A stretch of 64,000 bases of DNA from assembly GCA_003415625.1 (NCBI GenBank), contig PYIU01000001.1, positions 7,814,210-7,878,209 on the forward strand, written 5' to 3'. Position numbers and translations under genes: made by a program. The notes beneath the pieces were generated by a model. The model ran no database searches and was not told where the DNA came from. It was given only the letters and a program-made list of their open reading frames with translations. The stretch's first letter is position 1. Each line of letters starts with the position of its first letter. This document shows, piece after piece, positions 1 to 12,953 of the stretch. Origin of the DNA: Aquanectria penicillioides. Lineage: Eukaryota; Ascomycota; Sordariomycetes; Hypocreales; Nectriaceae.

Positions 1-74
1 TCAGATTTGGCCATTGCTATTCTACAACCAGCTAAATGGACATTGGCCCTTCAATACTCAAATTAGCCTCCGTT

Positions 75-2257
75 TCAAACCACCGTGATTGTCGTTATTT
101 TCTCCTCCTTAAAAATCTCTTCAAAATCATCTCTAAGGCGTAAGATCCCTAACCCAAGCCTCTCATAAGCCCCTTCCTCCGTTGGAGATCTGCCGAGTAT
201 CATGTAGTGATAATCATGACACTTTATCCTTCCCTCAGGGTTTCCCCCTCTGACTGATGCTTGCGAGGCTGGAAATGAGCCTAATCTCAAAGCCCAGCAC
301 CAGGTATCTGGGTCATAGATACCCCCTTTGCTTGTCTCTTGACCCTGGATTCTATCTAGAGTGGTAGGATCTTGGATGCCATCCGACGGCTCGCGAGCTA
401 CCGCGCTTTTTCTCAACCGACACGCAGTCTTTCGCAATAGACCCTCTGGCGCAGTAACAGTCATCTCCCGAAGCATGGTATCCGCATCCAAGCCCAAGTC
501 GATCCCACCACATAGCTCGACTACTAGCCACCCGTCATTACTGAGCACTTTTATTCGGACATCAGTCAAGGGGCCACGAATTTTAAGGGCCGCCTTTCCG
601 ATCCGGCCCAAGGGAGCGTTAGGACTAGCATCAGTCTCAATGCCGAGGACCGCGGACGTTTTCTCATATGGTATTTTGTTGTTTCTGAAGCAATAGTAAT
701 CAACCTCCCCCTCAACAGATGCCCAGGAGAAGCTCGGCGCGATGAATACAGACGGTGCTAGATGCTTTTGCCACCCTACACTTCCCCAGAGAAGGTCTAG
801 GTCGATGTTTTCTTTCCACAGTCCAGCAAAGTACTCAGACTGGGTTTTCGGCTGCAAAATTGAAGCAATTGCGGATATAGCCGGCAACTTATCTCTAAGA
901 TCAGTCAAGTTCCTCCTAGAGTAGTTCTCAACAACCTTGTGCCAGAAATTGAATGCATTTGGGCCGCCTTCTAGCTGATGAAGTAAACTGTAGCCGAACT
1001 CACGGCGGTAGTTTAACCTGGAGAGGCATTCGCAAAACACAGTTTCTTGGCAAGTCCACTGCAACTCGAATCTCGAAATCGAAATAAACCTCATGGAGAG
1101 CAGACGCTCCTGTAGTGTCCAACCTCGTCGCTCCACCGGCTGGAGAGTCGCCCGACTGCTGTCCTCGGCTTCCCACTTCCAGTGAACGCCATTTTCTAAA
1201 ATGATCCTAGCCTTCACTAGGACGGGGCCGTCTCCATCGTCTGCTAATTCAGAGAATACTCGTTCGTGCGGCTCAACAGCCGCACCATTTTTAGCACGCG
1301 TAGTTCGAAGCAAAAATGGCTCTGTGGCAGATTTTGACGATGCGGCAGCAATTGTTAGGTGGGAATTGGAATAAATGTCGGCCATCATGGTCGACTCTCT
1401 CTCCCAATCCTCATCGGAGTCTTGGATGATGCATAGCGCGTCAATCCACAGGTATCGAATCCCGAGCTCTCTGGTCAGATTTATAGCGTCAACATACGTC
1501 TGGGGTAGTTCGGAAATTTTGACGCCACGTTTCATGTCATTTAGAGTTCCAAGGGTAGTCTTCATTGCGACTGCATTACCCCAGCAGTAGCTTAGCGCAG
1601 TATATTTCAATGAAGAAAGTCCTTCGGTCTCGGCGAGCCGCACTGCGTCATCACCGTCCTGCCCGATATCAAGTATCCGGGTTGGAAGGCTTCCATTAGT
1701 TTTTCGACAAAGCTGATGGCTGTCGAGACAAGTTTTCAAGCTCCCCTTTATGAATTCAAGACTTTCGCTTGAGAGGTGGTCCGTGGAGATCTCGGGCAAT
1801 GGTCGCAGACGCTTCCACGTCTTTCCGGGATCTTGATCGCACTTAGTGGGGTACCACAGCGTGAAGGAGTGTGAGATATACTTGAAGATGTGTAAAATTG
1901 CACGGAAATTTCGTATTCATTAACATAAAATGACATTTCAAAGTTGCCTGGGGGGCCTGGGTATCTGAAAGTTATATCGGTAACTGTATCTTCGTGGGTG
2001 TCTGCGCCGAAAAAGCTCATGGCGTTGACAAGAACCGAACAGCATTGACAGCCTGATTCTATTGCTCGTTTGATGTCACCGATCTTTCTCAGAAATCGAA
2101 CTGTGCGCCCAAATTCGATCACATCAGTATTGTTGCGCTGAGAAATTTGCCAATCTAAATCAAAACAGCACAAGCAAACCTGATCACTGCGCTCTGGATT
2201 AGGTTGCCGCTGGTTCATCGCTCCTACCCCGGCTATATCTCGGTGGCTTTGATCCAT
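75..2257 (-). CDS. HET-domain (heterokaryon incompatibility) protein
   Basis: Two exons: 1882..2257 and 75..1831, joined by a 50-nt intron (GTATAT..CAAG) that restores one frame of 710 aa. The start is the ATG at 2257. The N-terminal third has the usual HET-protein preamble with paired cysteines (CLCC, CQCC). The HET domain follows at about residues 180-340: YTALSYCWG, then IRYLWIDALCIIQD, then the DIYSNSHLTIAAA stretch, and a downstream RGWTLQERLLSMR block. HET domains trigger cell death after non-self fusion in filamentous ascomycetes, and the family is cytosolic. The biochemical target is unknown, and the C-terminal half shows no second domain I recognise. It lies near an NLR and an ankyrin-subtilase, which fits a recognition locus, although thousands of such genes are scattered in fungal genomes and this one need not act in incompatibility. 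Confidence 0.9.
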
Positions 2258-5200
2258 GGAGACAATGGTGGAATAAAAGGACTTTATGGTGAGAAAGAGC
2301 GAAAGAAACATGGATTAAACATCTCAACGTGGCCCAATTTCTTGCCTGATCGAGCTGACATTGTCATCACGGATAAGGCTCAGCCCCACGGATTCATCTT
2401 AACCGGAATAAGGATAAACCGAGCAAGACGACACATTCTAATGGAAGAATCGTCAGCATCGGAGTTTGGCGGCGGTTGCAGATAACCCGGCAAGTATTCT
2501 CGAACTTCACCATCATAACTCACCCTCGAGGTTACCAGCTCTGACCCATTCATAAGTTCAGTGGGGGTTTGAGACTAAGACTATTGGCTGTGATTCAGGC
2601 CCCAGGTGCCTGGTCTCAAGTTGGTAAAGTGGCCTCTCTGTTGAAAGTATAGAACCCAAAGTACCACTTGTTTCGGCAAGGGGGTACCTCCAGTTTTTGC
2701 TGAGGTGCTATGGTTCAATACTCTCCACCAGCTAACCTATAGACAAAAATGGAAAAAAAATTTAGCTACACTGATAGAAATACATTAGCCGATTTGAAAG
2801 CTAGCCTGCTATCTATTAATGACCTTGCATCTAGTCTAAAGTGGTAAGAAATTGTGAATGGTGTTTCCGTCGGAAGCTTAAACCACATCAAAACATTTCA
2901 AGGAACATATTGTTCACAGCTGGCCATAAAATGCTGCTAGCGGTCACCCTATCATCGTTGATGAACACTTGCACAGGGTGGCCGACATCATCCCACATTT
3001 GCACATGGAGCCGAGTATCCCTGAAGTCCTTGAAGACAAAATGCTGTTGAGTGAGCGCCCACTGTGTAATCACTATTCGCCACACTCGCGCTCGGTCTTG
3101 CCCTGTACTACTCCACCTACGTCTAGACGAGAGTCAGACACACAAAGATGTCTGGACGATAACTACTATTCAAAACAAGACTGTCTGTTCGATTGACTTG
3201 AAACGGCTAGTGCTAGATTCAGGACAAACAGGTGTGAAAAGGGAGCAAGTTCAAACAATGCCAAGCAGCCTTGGGGCAGCATAATTTTCGTTAAACCCAG
3301 GATTCCGCGGAATAAAATTAGGCTAAAGAAATTAGGCACATGTGATGACGGAACGAGATATTCACTAGTCAGGTATCTCTCATCCGTGTTCTCCAGCACC
3401 GACTGAGAAAGGTAAACTTGAGCGATCGGCTGCTCCGGATAGAAAGATGCATGCATGCAATGGGCGGATTGATAGCTCCAAGTTTTGGTCCGACATCTGC
3501 GCCCGCAGCTGTGTAAGACGAATGACCGCGAGCTCAAAGGATAAGGAATTGGAACAAGGACGCGTTTATCATCTAGAGCAGATGGGATCCAGCTACTTAT
3601 CCTTGTTTGCTTTACCAAAGCTTGACACTCATCGATAGGCTAAGCAGCCGCAGTAAGTGTCTCCTGCGCTTGCTGGATTCTCTCCGGTTCAGCAAGCCTA
3701 ATCGGGAATGACCTCATGCGAATCGGCACGATCCTTTAGATGCAGCCACGTTTTGCGGCTAGGAGCCGAAGGGCGAAACGTAGCCTATCTTGGGCAAGGA
3801 AGCTCGATGAGGCTGAGTTGGATCGCCGTTTACCGCATCGACGTTGGGCGCCGAGAACAATTCTCTGCATGAGCGGCCATCCACGTCGCGGCTGCTATCT
3901 GCAACCCGAAGAAGCCGAAAATCAAATTCAGATGCAATACTCCGTACCGGTACTTGGTTGCGTCCATGCAGCTTGGCAGGGCAGGGCAGGTTCTCCCGCG
4001 GCTATGGTTGACAGATCTGGTGATGGAAGCCATCCCTGTCGCAGTCCTTGTCTCAGTCCCCCGTCACGGCCACTATCACAATCATCTTTGCCATCATCAG
4101 CATCGCTATCGTGGCCTAGACCCTAGACATTATCGGACAATCGGACCGTGGAGTACGCGCATGCATAGAAGCCGCCCTGCATTTTGATTTGTCTTACATG
4201 TCATTATTTTGTAAACAACCCTTGGCAGCCCCCGCCGAGCTGGAGCTTGGAAAACAGAGCCTCTCCGTTGGCCAGATGCTTGTGCAACATGGAGAAGCCC
4301 CCGTCGCCGTCGCCAATGGCAGACGCCCGTGCCTCTGGAATGCTCCCTCGTCGCCGTCAATTGCCCACGACGCTGCGTTTCCTCCATGCTTGGGGCTGTT
4401 GAGGCCGAGCCGCTGGAGCACTGTGGAGTTGGTGGAGTTGCTTCAGGGAATCCCTACTGGAAGCGCACCCTCGACGCCCTGTAGATGGTCCGTAGATGGT
4501 TAGTAGGTGACCCGAAGGGACCAGTAGGTGGCCCTGCAATCATCCGGCTATAGGGGCCACTGGGGCGGCGGGGCCGGGCGGCTCAGGACCCATTGGTGCC
4601 GGTGGATCCCCCGGACGGGGCATCTTTTAGGGGGCCCTTCGAACTGGGAAGTTTTCTGCGACACCACCACGCCCGTCCGCCCCGTCCGCCCCGTCCACCA
4701 CGTCATGTCATGTCTCCTCCCTACAGGCCATTACCCCAGATTCCCACGGCGGCGATGCTTCTCCACGCTGCTCTCCACACTGCGATAACGGTGGAGGCGA
4801 TATGTGGTCCGCCGGCGCAATCTCCCCAGCAAGCCCTGCAACAAAGCCCTTGGACAGACCCTTGAACAATCCCGCCCTCACCATACGGCATGACATCCGT
4901 CGCACCACGAGATATTGAGAGAATTGGCCGATGATGATGCCTTGACCGGTCTGAACTCAACTGGACAATCTCACTTCCATTGCCCTGCACCGCCTGTATT
5001 GCAACTCTGCCTGCCGCCTGAGCCACCCGTTCGTTCTCTTGTCTTCGCCATGGGCTACTCCTCTGGGCTTTAAAGGTCCGTGACATCCTGTCTCGTTGAG
5101 GCCCAAGTCATCCAAACACTCGAATGGGATTCACTTGCAGCGTCCCAACCAGCATCTGTCTTTCAGTTCTACCCCCCGCCCCGAACACGAAACATTGCCC

Positions 5201-5449
5201 CCCCAGAAGCACGTCCTCGCCATGCTGGCCGGTCTTTCTAGAAGCGTCGTATCATCATCTGCCATCCGTGCCCAGCTTTGGGGCAGTGGAGCAGGGTGAC
5301 TCGAGTATAAATGGTTTAAGAGCTTACCCCATAATAGTCCCTTTTTGTAGACCGGCGTTAGCATCGTCTCTCCTCCTCCTCTTCCCCATTCTTTTCCCTC
5401 TTTTGCTTCCTTCCTTCACTAATTTCCGTTCTTTCTTCCTTCCTCATCC
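2258..5449. other. Intergenic region, no supported gene
   Basis: About 3.2 kb between the HET gene and the amino-acid transporter. Open frames here are short, overlap on both strands and give low-complexity or unrecognisable proteins, so I call none. The part from 3.7 to 5.3 kb is GC-richer, with a short CCGTCCGCC-type tandem near 4677-4700. A strong pyrimidine tract (about 5368-5447) lies just before the transporter ATG, as often seen in fungal promoters and 5' leaders. Confidence 0.5.
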
Positions 5450-7083
5450 ATGCTCACCATGTCGAAACCACAGCAACCCTCAGATATCGAGGACCAAAAC
5501 GCCATCTCCCAGGTACCCTCCAACATTGGCGAAGTCATCGAAAAGGGAGTTGAGCACGATGCCGTCTTTGGTGCAATGACAGAGGGGGCGCCCAATTACC
5601 GCAATGTCCGTCTCCCATACACGCTCGAATCAACGAGAGATATACTGACTTGTCCTAGGTCGGATGGATTGGAACTTCAATTCTCATGATGAAGTCCCAA
5701 ATTGGACTTGGCGTGCTTTCCATCCCCTCAGTGTTCGATACTCTCGGTATAGTTCCCGGCGTCCTTATCCTCTGCACTATTGCCGGCATCACTTCTTGGT
5801 CAGCCTACATGGTTGGTGTGTTCAAGCTCAACCACCGCCATGTCTATGGCATGGACGACGTTGGACAACTCCTGTTCGGACGCATTGGCCGCGAGGTTTT
5901 GGGCATGGGATTCATTTTGTGTGAGTAATTTATGGCTTCGGAAACTTGCCTGGGCGCTAACTCCTCTTGAGACTTCACCTTTTGTGGTGGCTCTGGCATG
6001 CTCAGCATCTCCATTGCGCTCAATGCCCTGTCCAACCACGGCGCCTGTACCGCCATCTTCGTAGCCGTTGCTGCTGTGATCGCTTTCTCGTTTGCCAGTA
6101 TCCAGACACTTGGCCGCATCACTTGGCTTGCCTGGGTTGGTGTCATTTCCATCATCGTTTCTGGTACGTATATTCGTCTGTCCCTTTCAAAACAACTCTG
6201 ACATGCAACGCAGTATTCACCGTGACCATCGCCGTGGGCATCCAAGATCGCCCCTCAGCAGCACCCCAAGGCGGCGTTTGGAAGTCCGACTACAGAATCG
6301 TCGGCGACCCAAACTTCACTCAGGCCATCTCTGCCATCTCGACCCTCGTATTTTGCTACGCCGGCCCGCCAGGCTTCTTTTCCATTGTTTCCGAGATGCG
6401 TGATCCTCACCACTACACCCGAGCAATGGTTCTGTGCCAGTCTGTCATCAGCGTCATTTACATTACGATTGGAATTGTCGTTTACTACTTCTGTGGATCC
6501 TATGTCGCTTCGCCTGCCCTTGGATCTGCTGGTCCCATTGTCAAGAAAGTGTCCTACGGCATTGCTCTTCCCGGTCTGATTGTTTCAGCCGTGATTCTTC
6601 TTCACGTAAGTAGATATGTGCAATACTTTCCAGCGGAAAATAATCTGACACTCCTCATAGCTGCCCAGCAAGCAACTCTTTGTTCGCATGCTGAGAGGAT
6701 CTCCTCATCTTTCCTCCAACAGCCCCACACATTGGTTGACCTGGCTTGGCTGCACCTTCGGCCTATCCATGATTGCATACATCATTGCCAGTGGAATTCC
6801 CGTTTTCAGCGGTCTCGTCTCGCTCATCGGCGCTCTCCTGGGCACGCTGTTGTCGTTTCAGCCCATGGGTTGCATGTGGCTGTATGACAACTGGCACAAG
6901 AGCAAGGACGAGAAATCGCTACGATGGTGCCTGATGGTGGCATGGAGCATCTTTGTGATTGTCTCTGGAACTTTCTTGATGATCGGTGGAACATATGGCT
7001 CTATCGTCGGCATTATCGACTCGTACAAGCAGTCTGGAGGCTCGGCGGCTTGGTCATGCGCTGATAACTCAAATTCCTCTTAA
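5450..7083 (+). CDS. AAAP-family (Aa_trans) amino-acid transporter
   Basis: Five exons: 5450..5605, 5659..5920, 5972..6163, 6214..6605 and 6661..7083. All introns are GT..AG and 49-55 nt, giving 474 aa. A second ATG at 5459 (MSK) is an equally good start. A hydrophilic N-terminus of about 55 residues is followed by about 11 membrane segments. The first reads MMKSQIGLGVLSIPSVF, the classic first helix of Aa_trans proteins in which the substrate carboxylate is bound. Other diagnostic pieces are YFTFCGGSGMLSIS and FCYAGPPGFFSIVSEM. The family imports neutral or aromatic amino acids by proton symport at the plasma membrane, for example the Neurospora MTR type; the exact substrate cannot be read from sequence. 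It sits alone between two recognition-type genes and seems functionally unrelated to them. Confidence 0.9.
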
Positions 7084-7772
7084 GGAAACGCAAGTGGATG
7101 TTGATTCAGACATTGGTATCGATTCTCATGGCCAAATGTTTTGTAACGGATAGGATGGATAAAAGAGCTATAGACAACCAGCAATGCTTCTCTTCGTAAA
7201 TGTCATTTTAGCCGAAATTCAAGAAAACATATTCAGACATTCATCATCAGATCATTCGCTTTAAGTTTAGTTACTGTGTTAGTGGCCAGGGGAAGGTGGA
7301 CTAGGGTAGCTGTGACCTTAGCCGAGGAAGATAAAAGGGGCCACTGCAAGATTGATAGAGGACAGGCAGAACTCTCCAATTAATTATTATTTTTGAAATT
7401 TTCATTTTTGCCCCATTGTCTTGTCCAAAGGCGGGGTCTTGTCTTTACATAAATTCCCCGTCAGTTCTCTTTATTTTATGATTGCCTTATCACCAAAAGC
7501 ATCTAATCAAATGCTTTACCACACAATTGGGTAGTTCGCAGATGCTCAGCTGTGCTAACGGACGAAGTCATCGTCAGCATACCATATACTCAACCGTGCT
7601 GGGCGGGGTGTGTGTTTTGGGCTGGGGAGACCCTTCCTGCCAACAAAGTACCATTTTAAGCATCATGAAAACTGATAACAAGTATAAAGGATTAACTAAG
7701 TTATACTTCTATTTGATGAATTATATTTCGGCAGGGAGGATACAAGTAAATTCTGCGTTGAATCCTTTGTGA
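7084..7772. other. Convergent intergenic spacer
   Basis: A 689-nt, AT-rich 3' region between the transporter (+) and the ankyrin-subtilase gene (-). It holds only short frames and nothing recognisable. Confidence 0.5.
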
Positions 7773-10700
7773 TCATATACCACCAATCTGTGCCTCCACA
7801 AAGGCTTCAAGCCCTGCCTGGTCTCGAATACTCTCCCAAGGTTGTAACACTTTAGCATTATTGGTTTCCGTCAACTTACCAAGAGCATATTTCATCGTAT
7901 CAATTTCCTTGAGTTGCGATACCTTCATGCTGGCGTTTGAATGGCCGTCGAGCTTGTACTGAGCTGTTGAAATTAGAAGTGAAGCTAATCCGGCCCCGAG
8001 CGCTGCCGCATATGAGCTTTCTGCTTTCGTTGTCCTCCTTCCCTCTGGTTCAAGGTAGGTCGGCAGGTCAATTTGAACTCCTTCCATAGGTATTGCATAG
8101 TCAACCCTATCTTTATCTGAGTTGCTCAGATTTCGTGTTGCTGCTCGCATGGATATAGTCGCCAATGGAAGATGCGCAGGGAGAACGTCTTCGGCGGGAC
8201 TCTCATCATCAATAGCGGCGAAGATGAGAATATTCTGCCGACTTATTGAGATCAGAGTTCTTTTTAGTTCTTGATACATCGTATTGTCCTTGTGTATTGA
8301 CCAGCTCGTACAGATGATGTCAACCTGCTGGCTTTCGGCCCACTTCAGTGCCTGTGTCATTTATTAGTTCACTGAGCAACTATCACATAAGCCTGAAATT
8401 GAGCCTCACCTGAATGGCCCCTGGTACATCCAGGTCTCGCTGGCTGCTACCACCATGGACATTTGCCACGTAGAGCTTCGTAAAAGGATTGACCTTCCGA
8501 ATCAGGGAACCAACCATGGTGCCATGATAATGCTTTGGAGCAAACCATGGACAGTCGATCTTTTCGATGTGAAGGCAAGATCGTCCAAACACATTGAATT
8601 CCATCTCTGGTGCGCATGTGGCAATGCCACTATCGATGATGGCAATCTTGATCCAATTGCTATCATGGGTGGCCGCCGTATATTCACCAGTCCGATTGTC
8701 TCTCAAGTCGCGGAATGACCTCAGCAGAGGATCCATCTTGGAACATATATTCCAACTCTCGACGTCCTTGGACCTAATTCTTTCTTGTTAGTCACCCGTA
8801 AGAAGCCTTAAATCAATTATGACGTACGGTGATCCTTGTAAGCCTTCGAGGGAACTTCCGTCGTCATGCTCTGGTGATCGTTTTGGTGGCTCCTCTTCGG
8901 CTTGCACCTGTACGCGTAGAGACCCAAAAGGGAATTGAAAATCACAATCGCAGTCCCATTTCAAGGCTGTCTTTGGGCAGTCTTCGCTATGGAACCTCAA
9001 ATTCTTCAGCGAATCTTCAATCGCGCTGCAAGTTCGTTCAAGATTCTCATCATCGGGATTGTTGTTCTATGTATGAAAATTCTTTAGCAATCGTTTTTTT
9101 TTTCTAAAAGGACGTTCAATAATGAAGAAATTCTTACGCTCACCTTTTCGATAGTGATATGCAGTCGACGGAGCTTGGGGTTCAGATACATTAGGTCAAG
9201 ATAAAAAAAAAACATCGACCCCGATGGGGGATCACACCTTTTTGAATCGATTGAAGCCAAATGGTCCTGACCAAAAGGCAAGCATATCTGGATGACCGCT
9301 AGAATGCAAATAGAGCTCCTCCACATCGTTTGCACTCTCGTATAGACTTGAAATACTGGGGTCCTTTTTAGACCAATCGAGAACCTTGAGATCCAGGCCA
9401 GAAATAGTAGATCGAATTGTGTTGTCTGAATGTGGGTGACGTGGACAATCCGGAATGACGAGTTTTCGAAGCGATTTCATTCCGTTTCGTTTCATTCCCT
9501 CCTTGATCGAGATGGCTATTGGAGATGCGAGTATGTCATCTGCTAATGCTCGGGCCGATTTACAAGGAAAGTCATCGGTACAAGTCAGATCCGGTAGGAT
9601 GACTGAATGCATTTGGCCATGGAACCTCACACCGATTGTTTCTATGTCTCTGAGATAATGAAGAAAATCAATCCTCGAAAAGGATGACATATCAAATACT
9701 AGCTCAGGTCCTGTTTTACGCATATGTTAAAACGATGGGGTGCCTCTTAGATTCGGGGACTGTATATACCGTTATCTAGCAATCGATTTGTCGATGATTA
9801 GCTCGGAAGTACTGCAGATCTCACAATGCTAAGCACATAAACTTACCTCTACCATAAAATGCTACTCGCAGGTCCTCGGCAGATAAATCAGAACGTAGAA
9901 GAACAGTTTGAAGAATGCCTTTGATCTTTTCCGCCATATCTGCTGATTCTTTCTTAATCTTTCTCATGGGCGACTTGCCAAGAAAAGCATCCAATCGAGA
10001 CATGACAGTCTGCCCGTTCTGGTCTATGGTGGTGAGACATCTCCGTAAGAGGTCACCGCTCACATTCCTATGATATAGGACAGCCTCCAGGGTTTCCTGG
10101 TGTCGTTTAGTCAAGTCTGGCGACTCAAATAGCACATGCAGTGGAGTCTGTGATGATGAATTCGTCAATGCCAGGCATTCAGAGCACATGTCTAGAAGCT
10201 GTCGAACAACGCAATTGCTATCCTCCTTCGCCATTGGTGCGTTGGTTCTGGGCTTGAATCTGGTTTTGTCTGGTATCACAGCCGACTTGACAGCATAGTG
10301 CAAAGGAGTTTGTTTGTTATTGCGGTCTGGCCGCCTCAACGCCTCGATTGTACCGTCGTTTCCCTGAAATGATTTGAACACCAAGAGCATGCTAGACATG
10401 GTAAATGAGGACCGTTTTGCCGCATGATGAAATGCATTTTGCTCATCTGAATCATGTATGAATGGCAAGGTAGGCCCAAAAGTTCCTTTTCGGAGAGTAA
10501 GATGTTGATAAAAGGGTCATTTTCTTCTGCAACATCAATGGCCTCAATGAGAAGGTTGCTGAAGTCGGTGCCTGCGAGAGGAACTTGGCATTTCTTCAAG
10601 CATTCTATCATGTACACAAATGCTTCCGTTGCCCTTCGTGTTACAGCGTACACTGGGTAATTGGTCTTGTCTCGTTCATTTGCGTCAACGGCATTGTTTA

Positions 10701-10818
10701 AGAACTCCAAGACCTCCGAAGCTGGTTTGCCCGAAAGTTGTCGGGTAAGAGTCTCCACGCTCAACTTCTCCAGCTGACTGTCGACTCGTCTCGGGGTGAA
10801 GGTTCCACGGGGGCTCAT
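7773..10818 (-). CDS. Ankyrin-repeat protein with C-terminal subtilisin-like (S8) protease domain; one frame break
   Basis: Six exons: 9847..10818, 9238..9710, 9144..9173 (30 nt), 8828..9066, 8410..8773 and 7773..8351. All introns are GT..AG and all junctions keep phase. Within exon 1 the frame must change near 10470: the upstream frame reads to SEKELLGL, and the downstream frame resumes at PFIHDSDEQNAFHHAAK. The summed exon length is one base short of a multiple of three, so a single missing base restores about 885 aa. Two or more ankyrin-like repeats occupy roughly residues 110-260 (TPLHYAV, TPLHVLFE). The middle section is unassigned. The S8 domain is at about 600-830 with Asp in IAIIDSGI, His in HYHGTMVGS and Ser in AESSYAAALGAG, so the catalytic triad looks intact. 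Subtilase domains of this kind occur in fungal NLR-like architectures. There is no signal peptide, so action is probably cytosolic. The frame break may be a pseudogene mark or a sequence error. Confidence 0.8.
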
Positions 10819-11670
10819 GGTCGAAGATCACCGAGAAACAGTAAATTCAGAAGGTTCGTGGCACCGTTTCATGTGCAGAGTTTCCGCAGTGTTGAGAAAG
10901 CTGGTTCGCGAGGCTTCGGACATCGCCGAGCCGAGGTGGTATTTTCTTTTATGGTGGCTGTCAACCCCTGTTCGAGGCTGCGTCAGTGGAAGTAGTTCTG
11001 TTAGTGCACGATGTTCGGTGCAGTTTTGTTGATGTATCTATCTTCGTTGTAATGCTTCAATCTACAGCCCAAAAATGATCTAAGCATAGATAACGTGGTG
11101 GCAATATTCGTAAAACTAGGCCAGACTGATCTTTATGGATTTTCACGAATTTGCATGAAGTGGGGGTTTGCAAGCCTCTAAGAGGCCAGGTAACACAACA
11201 TAATTCGGTTCAGACTGCGACGTGGTCCATCATAATAGTATCAAACGAAAGTCAAAGACGCTGGATTTTGAAGAGACACTGCCTTGACTTGAATCTTTTT
11301 AATACCTCCCCCTTTCATTTGTTTCTCGTTTTGGGAGCCCCAATGCAACACATTTCCTGCCACTGTGCACTACCATGTAGTACTAAGTCTCTAATCATAT
11401 CTCACAGCCTGATCTGCCTACGGCAGGCAGCTGAGGACATGGGTGATAATCAGGCTTGGAAGTGTAAATTCTGCCTTGAGTCTGTCAGAAAACAACTCAC
11501 TCAAGAATCTGCCATTGTTGACCTGAAAGTGCCCAACATCCAGTTTGCGTTCCATCCATGGGATCGACTTTCTCCGTACAACTTTCGCAATTCAATATAT
11601 ATTGACTTCAGTTCATGACTTTTTTCATCCATAATAGTCACAGCTCCTCTACTCTAATCTCAGATCAGTC
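10819..11670. other. Divergent promoter region
   Basis: 852 nt between the head-to-head ankyrin-subtilase (-) and the unknown 313-aa gene (+). A 155-codon frame at 11151-11618 has no recognisable domain and atypical composition, so I treat this as a shared promoter and leader. Confidence 0.45.
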
Positions 11671-12612
11671 ATGGAAGCCGTAAATCACTCCGCCGTCGCA
11701 AATGACCTTCAGCCGATCCTGCTGGAGCTGGAACCAGCTGATCACGAGTTCGGGAGGCTTCACGATGCCCAAGCCGGCAACATTGTAGCAAACAGAAGCC
11801 TCGCAAAGAAAGTGCACGTCGAAATGTACAATCCTGTAGTCGTACACGGAACGGCCACACTACCGGTTGAGGGCGCGACAGAGGAACGGAACACCACGCT
11901 CCTCGTGTTTTCAATCAACCCGACTAGCGAAACAGATCAAAAGAGACTCAGAAGTTGCACTATTGAATTCGAATTCACAGAAAACAGCACAACGCCATCA
12001 GCAAAAAACGCCCCAGTAGTCGTGGACCTTGCGCCAGACTCCCAGGGTCTTATCTGGGATGAGTCAACGGAGAACTGGGTGAACACCTCGACATGGGAGA
12101 TCAACGCAAATGCAGGTGTTAGCGTTGGACCTGCCACCGTCGATAGTGGTGCGAGATTCGAAAAGAGTAAGGAGGTGTCCAAAGAAATGGAGTTTGCGGC
12201 AAAGATATTTGGGAGTCGAACTCGCTCGAAGGATAGTCGAGGCCGAGAACCTGGCGCCGCTAACGTGGCCAGGCTGCGTGCAGAGGAGAATCGAAGTCAA
12301 GAAAAGGGAATCCCAGGCATCATGCGGTGCGCCTTTCTTGTGACCAGGCCTGAAAGTTTAAAAATATTCAAGTGCACAATTAAGATTGAAGCCAAGGTAG
12401 ACTGGCCAACAGACATGAAGAACGTCGTGGTGGATACATTCAATCGAAAACGGTCAACGGTGGTCTACGACACGGCCAACAAGGCAGTAACGGAAGGGCG
12501 AGACATCAACGCCTCCCGGTTAGAGGTATACACGGATTTTAACCAGTCCCAGGAACTAAAGAAGTTGGTATCTGTGAAACGTCCTCAAAGGATCTTAAAT
12601 CATGAGGATTAA
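11671..12612 (+). CDS. Uncharacterised fungal protein, 313 aa, next to an NLR gene
   Basis: A single exon with ATG at 11671 and no signal peptide or membrane segment. I do not recognise a named domain. The protein looks beta-rich in two blocks, about residues 45-110 and 215-260 (HVEMYNPVVVHG; FKCTIKIEAKVDWP). They flank a Gly/Ser/Thr-alternating stretch at about 135-175 (WEINANAGVSVGPATVD) and a charged linker with RSKDSRGREPG. I have an impression of similar uncharacterised fungal proteins with a Trp-start, Gly-rich amphipathic strand followed by a cytosolic beta block, but cannot name the family. It is only 341 nt upstream of the NLR on the same strand and divergent from the ankyrin-subtilase. 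That placement suggests a partner or effector of an NLR; this is inference only. Confidence 0.75.
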   Translation: MEAVNHSAVANDLQPILLELEPADHEFGRLHDAQAGNIVANRSLAKKVHVEMYNPVVVHGTATLPVEGATEERNTTLLVFSINPTSETDQKRLRSCTIEFEFTENSTTPSAKNAPVVVDLAPDSQGLIWDESTENWVNTSTWEINANAGVSVGPATVDSGARFEKSKEVSKEMEFAAKIFGSRTRSKDSRGREPGAANVARLRAEENRSQEKGIPGIMRCAFLVTRPESLKIFKCTIKIEAKVDWPTDMKNVVVDTFNRKRSTVVYDTANKAVTEGRDINASRLEVYTDFNQSQELKKLVSVKRPQRILNHED

Positions 12613-12953
12613 TATGGACATTAGTGAGAGCACATAGTGTGAATTCAGACAAGAATATGTCTTATAGGAAGTCAATGATGAGTTTGGATACGAATAATAA
12701 GAATGTCAGTCGTATAATAAAATGATATTTTCATGTACCTTCCCGGCGAAATGTTGACAAATCAAAGATTCTGGTCTCTGCATACAACATGCTGGATGAT
12801 GACCTGACATCACGTGGCGGATATGCGCCTCGTTGGGTAAATCGCGAGGCAGCCTGCAGTGATTAGCAGCAGTGGCTCTCGACTCAATTCACCTCTCGAA
12901 GCTGGTCATCACGAAGTCCCCGTCAAGCCTGAGCCAACCTCGATCCATCCACC
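12613..12953. other. Spacer upstream of the NLR gene
   Basis: 341 nt between two same-strand genes, AT-rich near 12640-12740. It probably contains the terminator of the first gene and the NLR promoter. No motif stands out. Confidence 0.4.

Noticed and set aside
3740..5579. Several overlapping open frames of 60-150 codons on both strands
   Set aside because: Low-complexity Pro/Arg/Ser-rich translations, no shared family, no splice logic linking them; best read as GC-rich promoter and leader of the transporter.
11151..11618. 155-codon open frame upstream of the 313-aa gene
   Set aside because: No recognisable domain, mixed composition typical of chance frames, and it lies in a divergent promoter.
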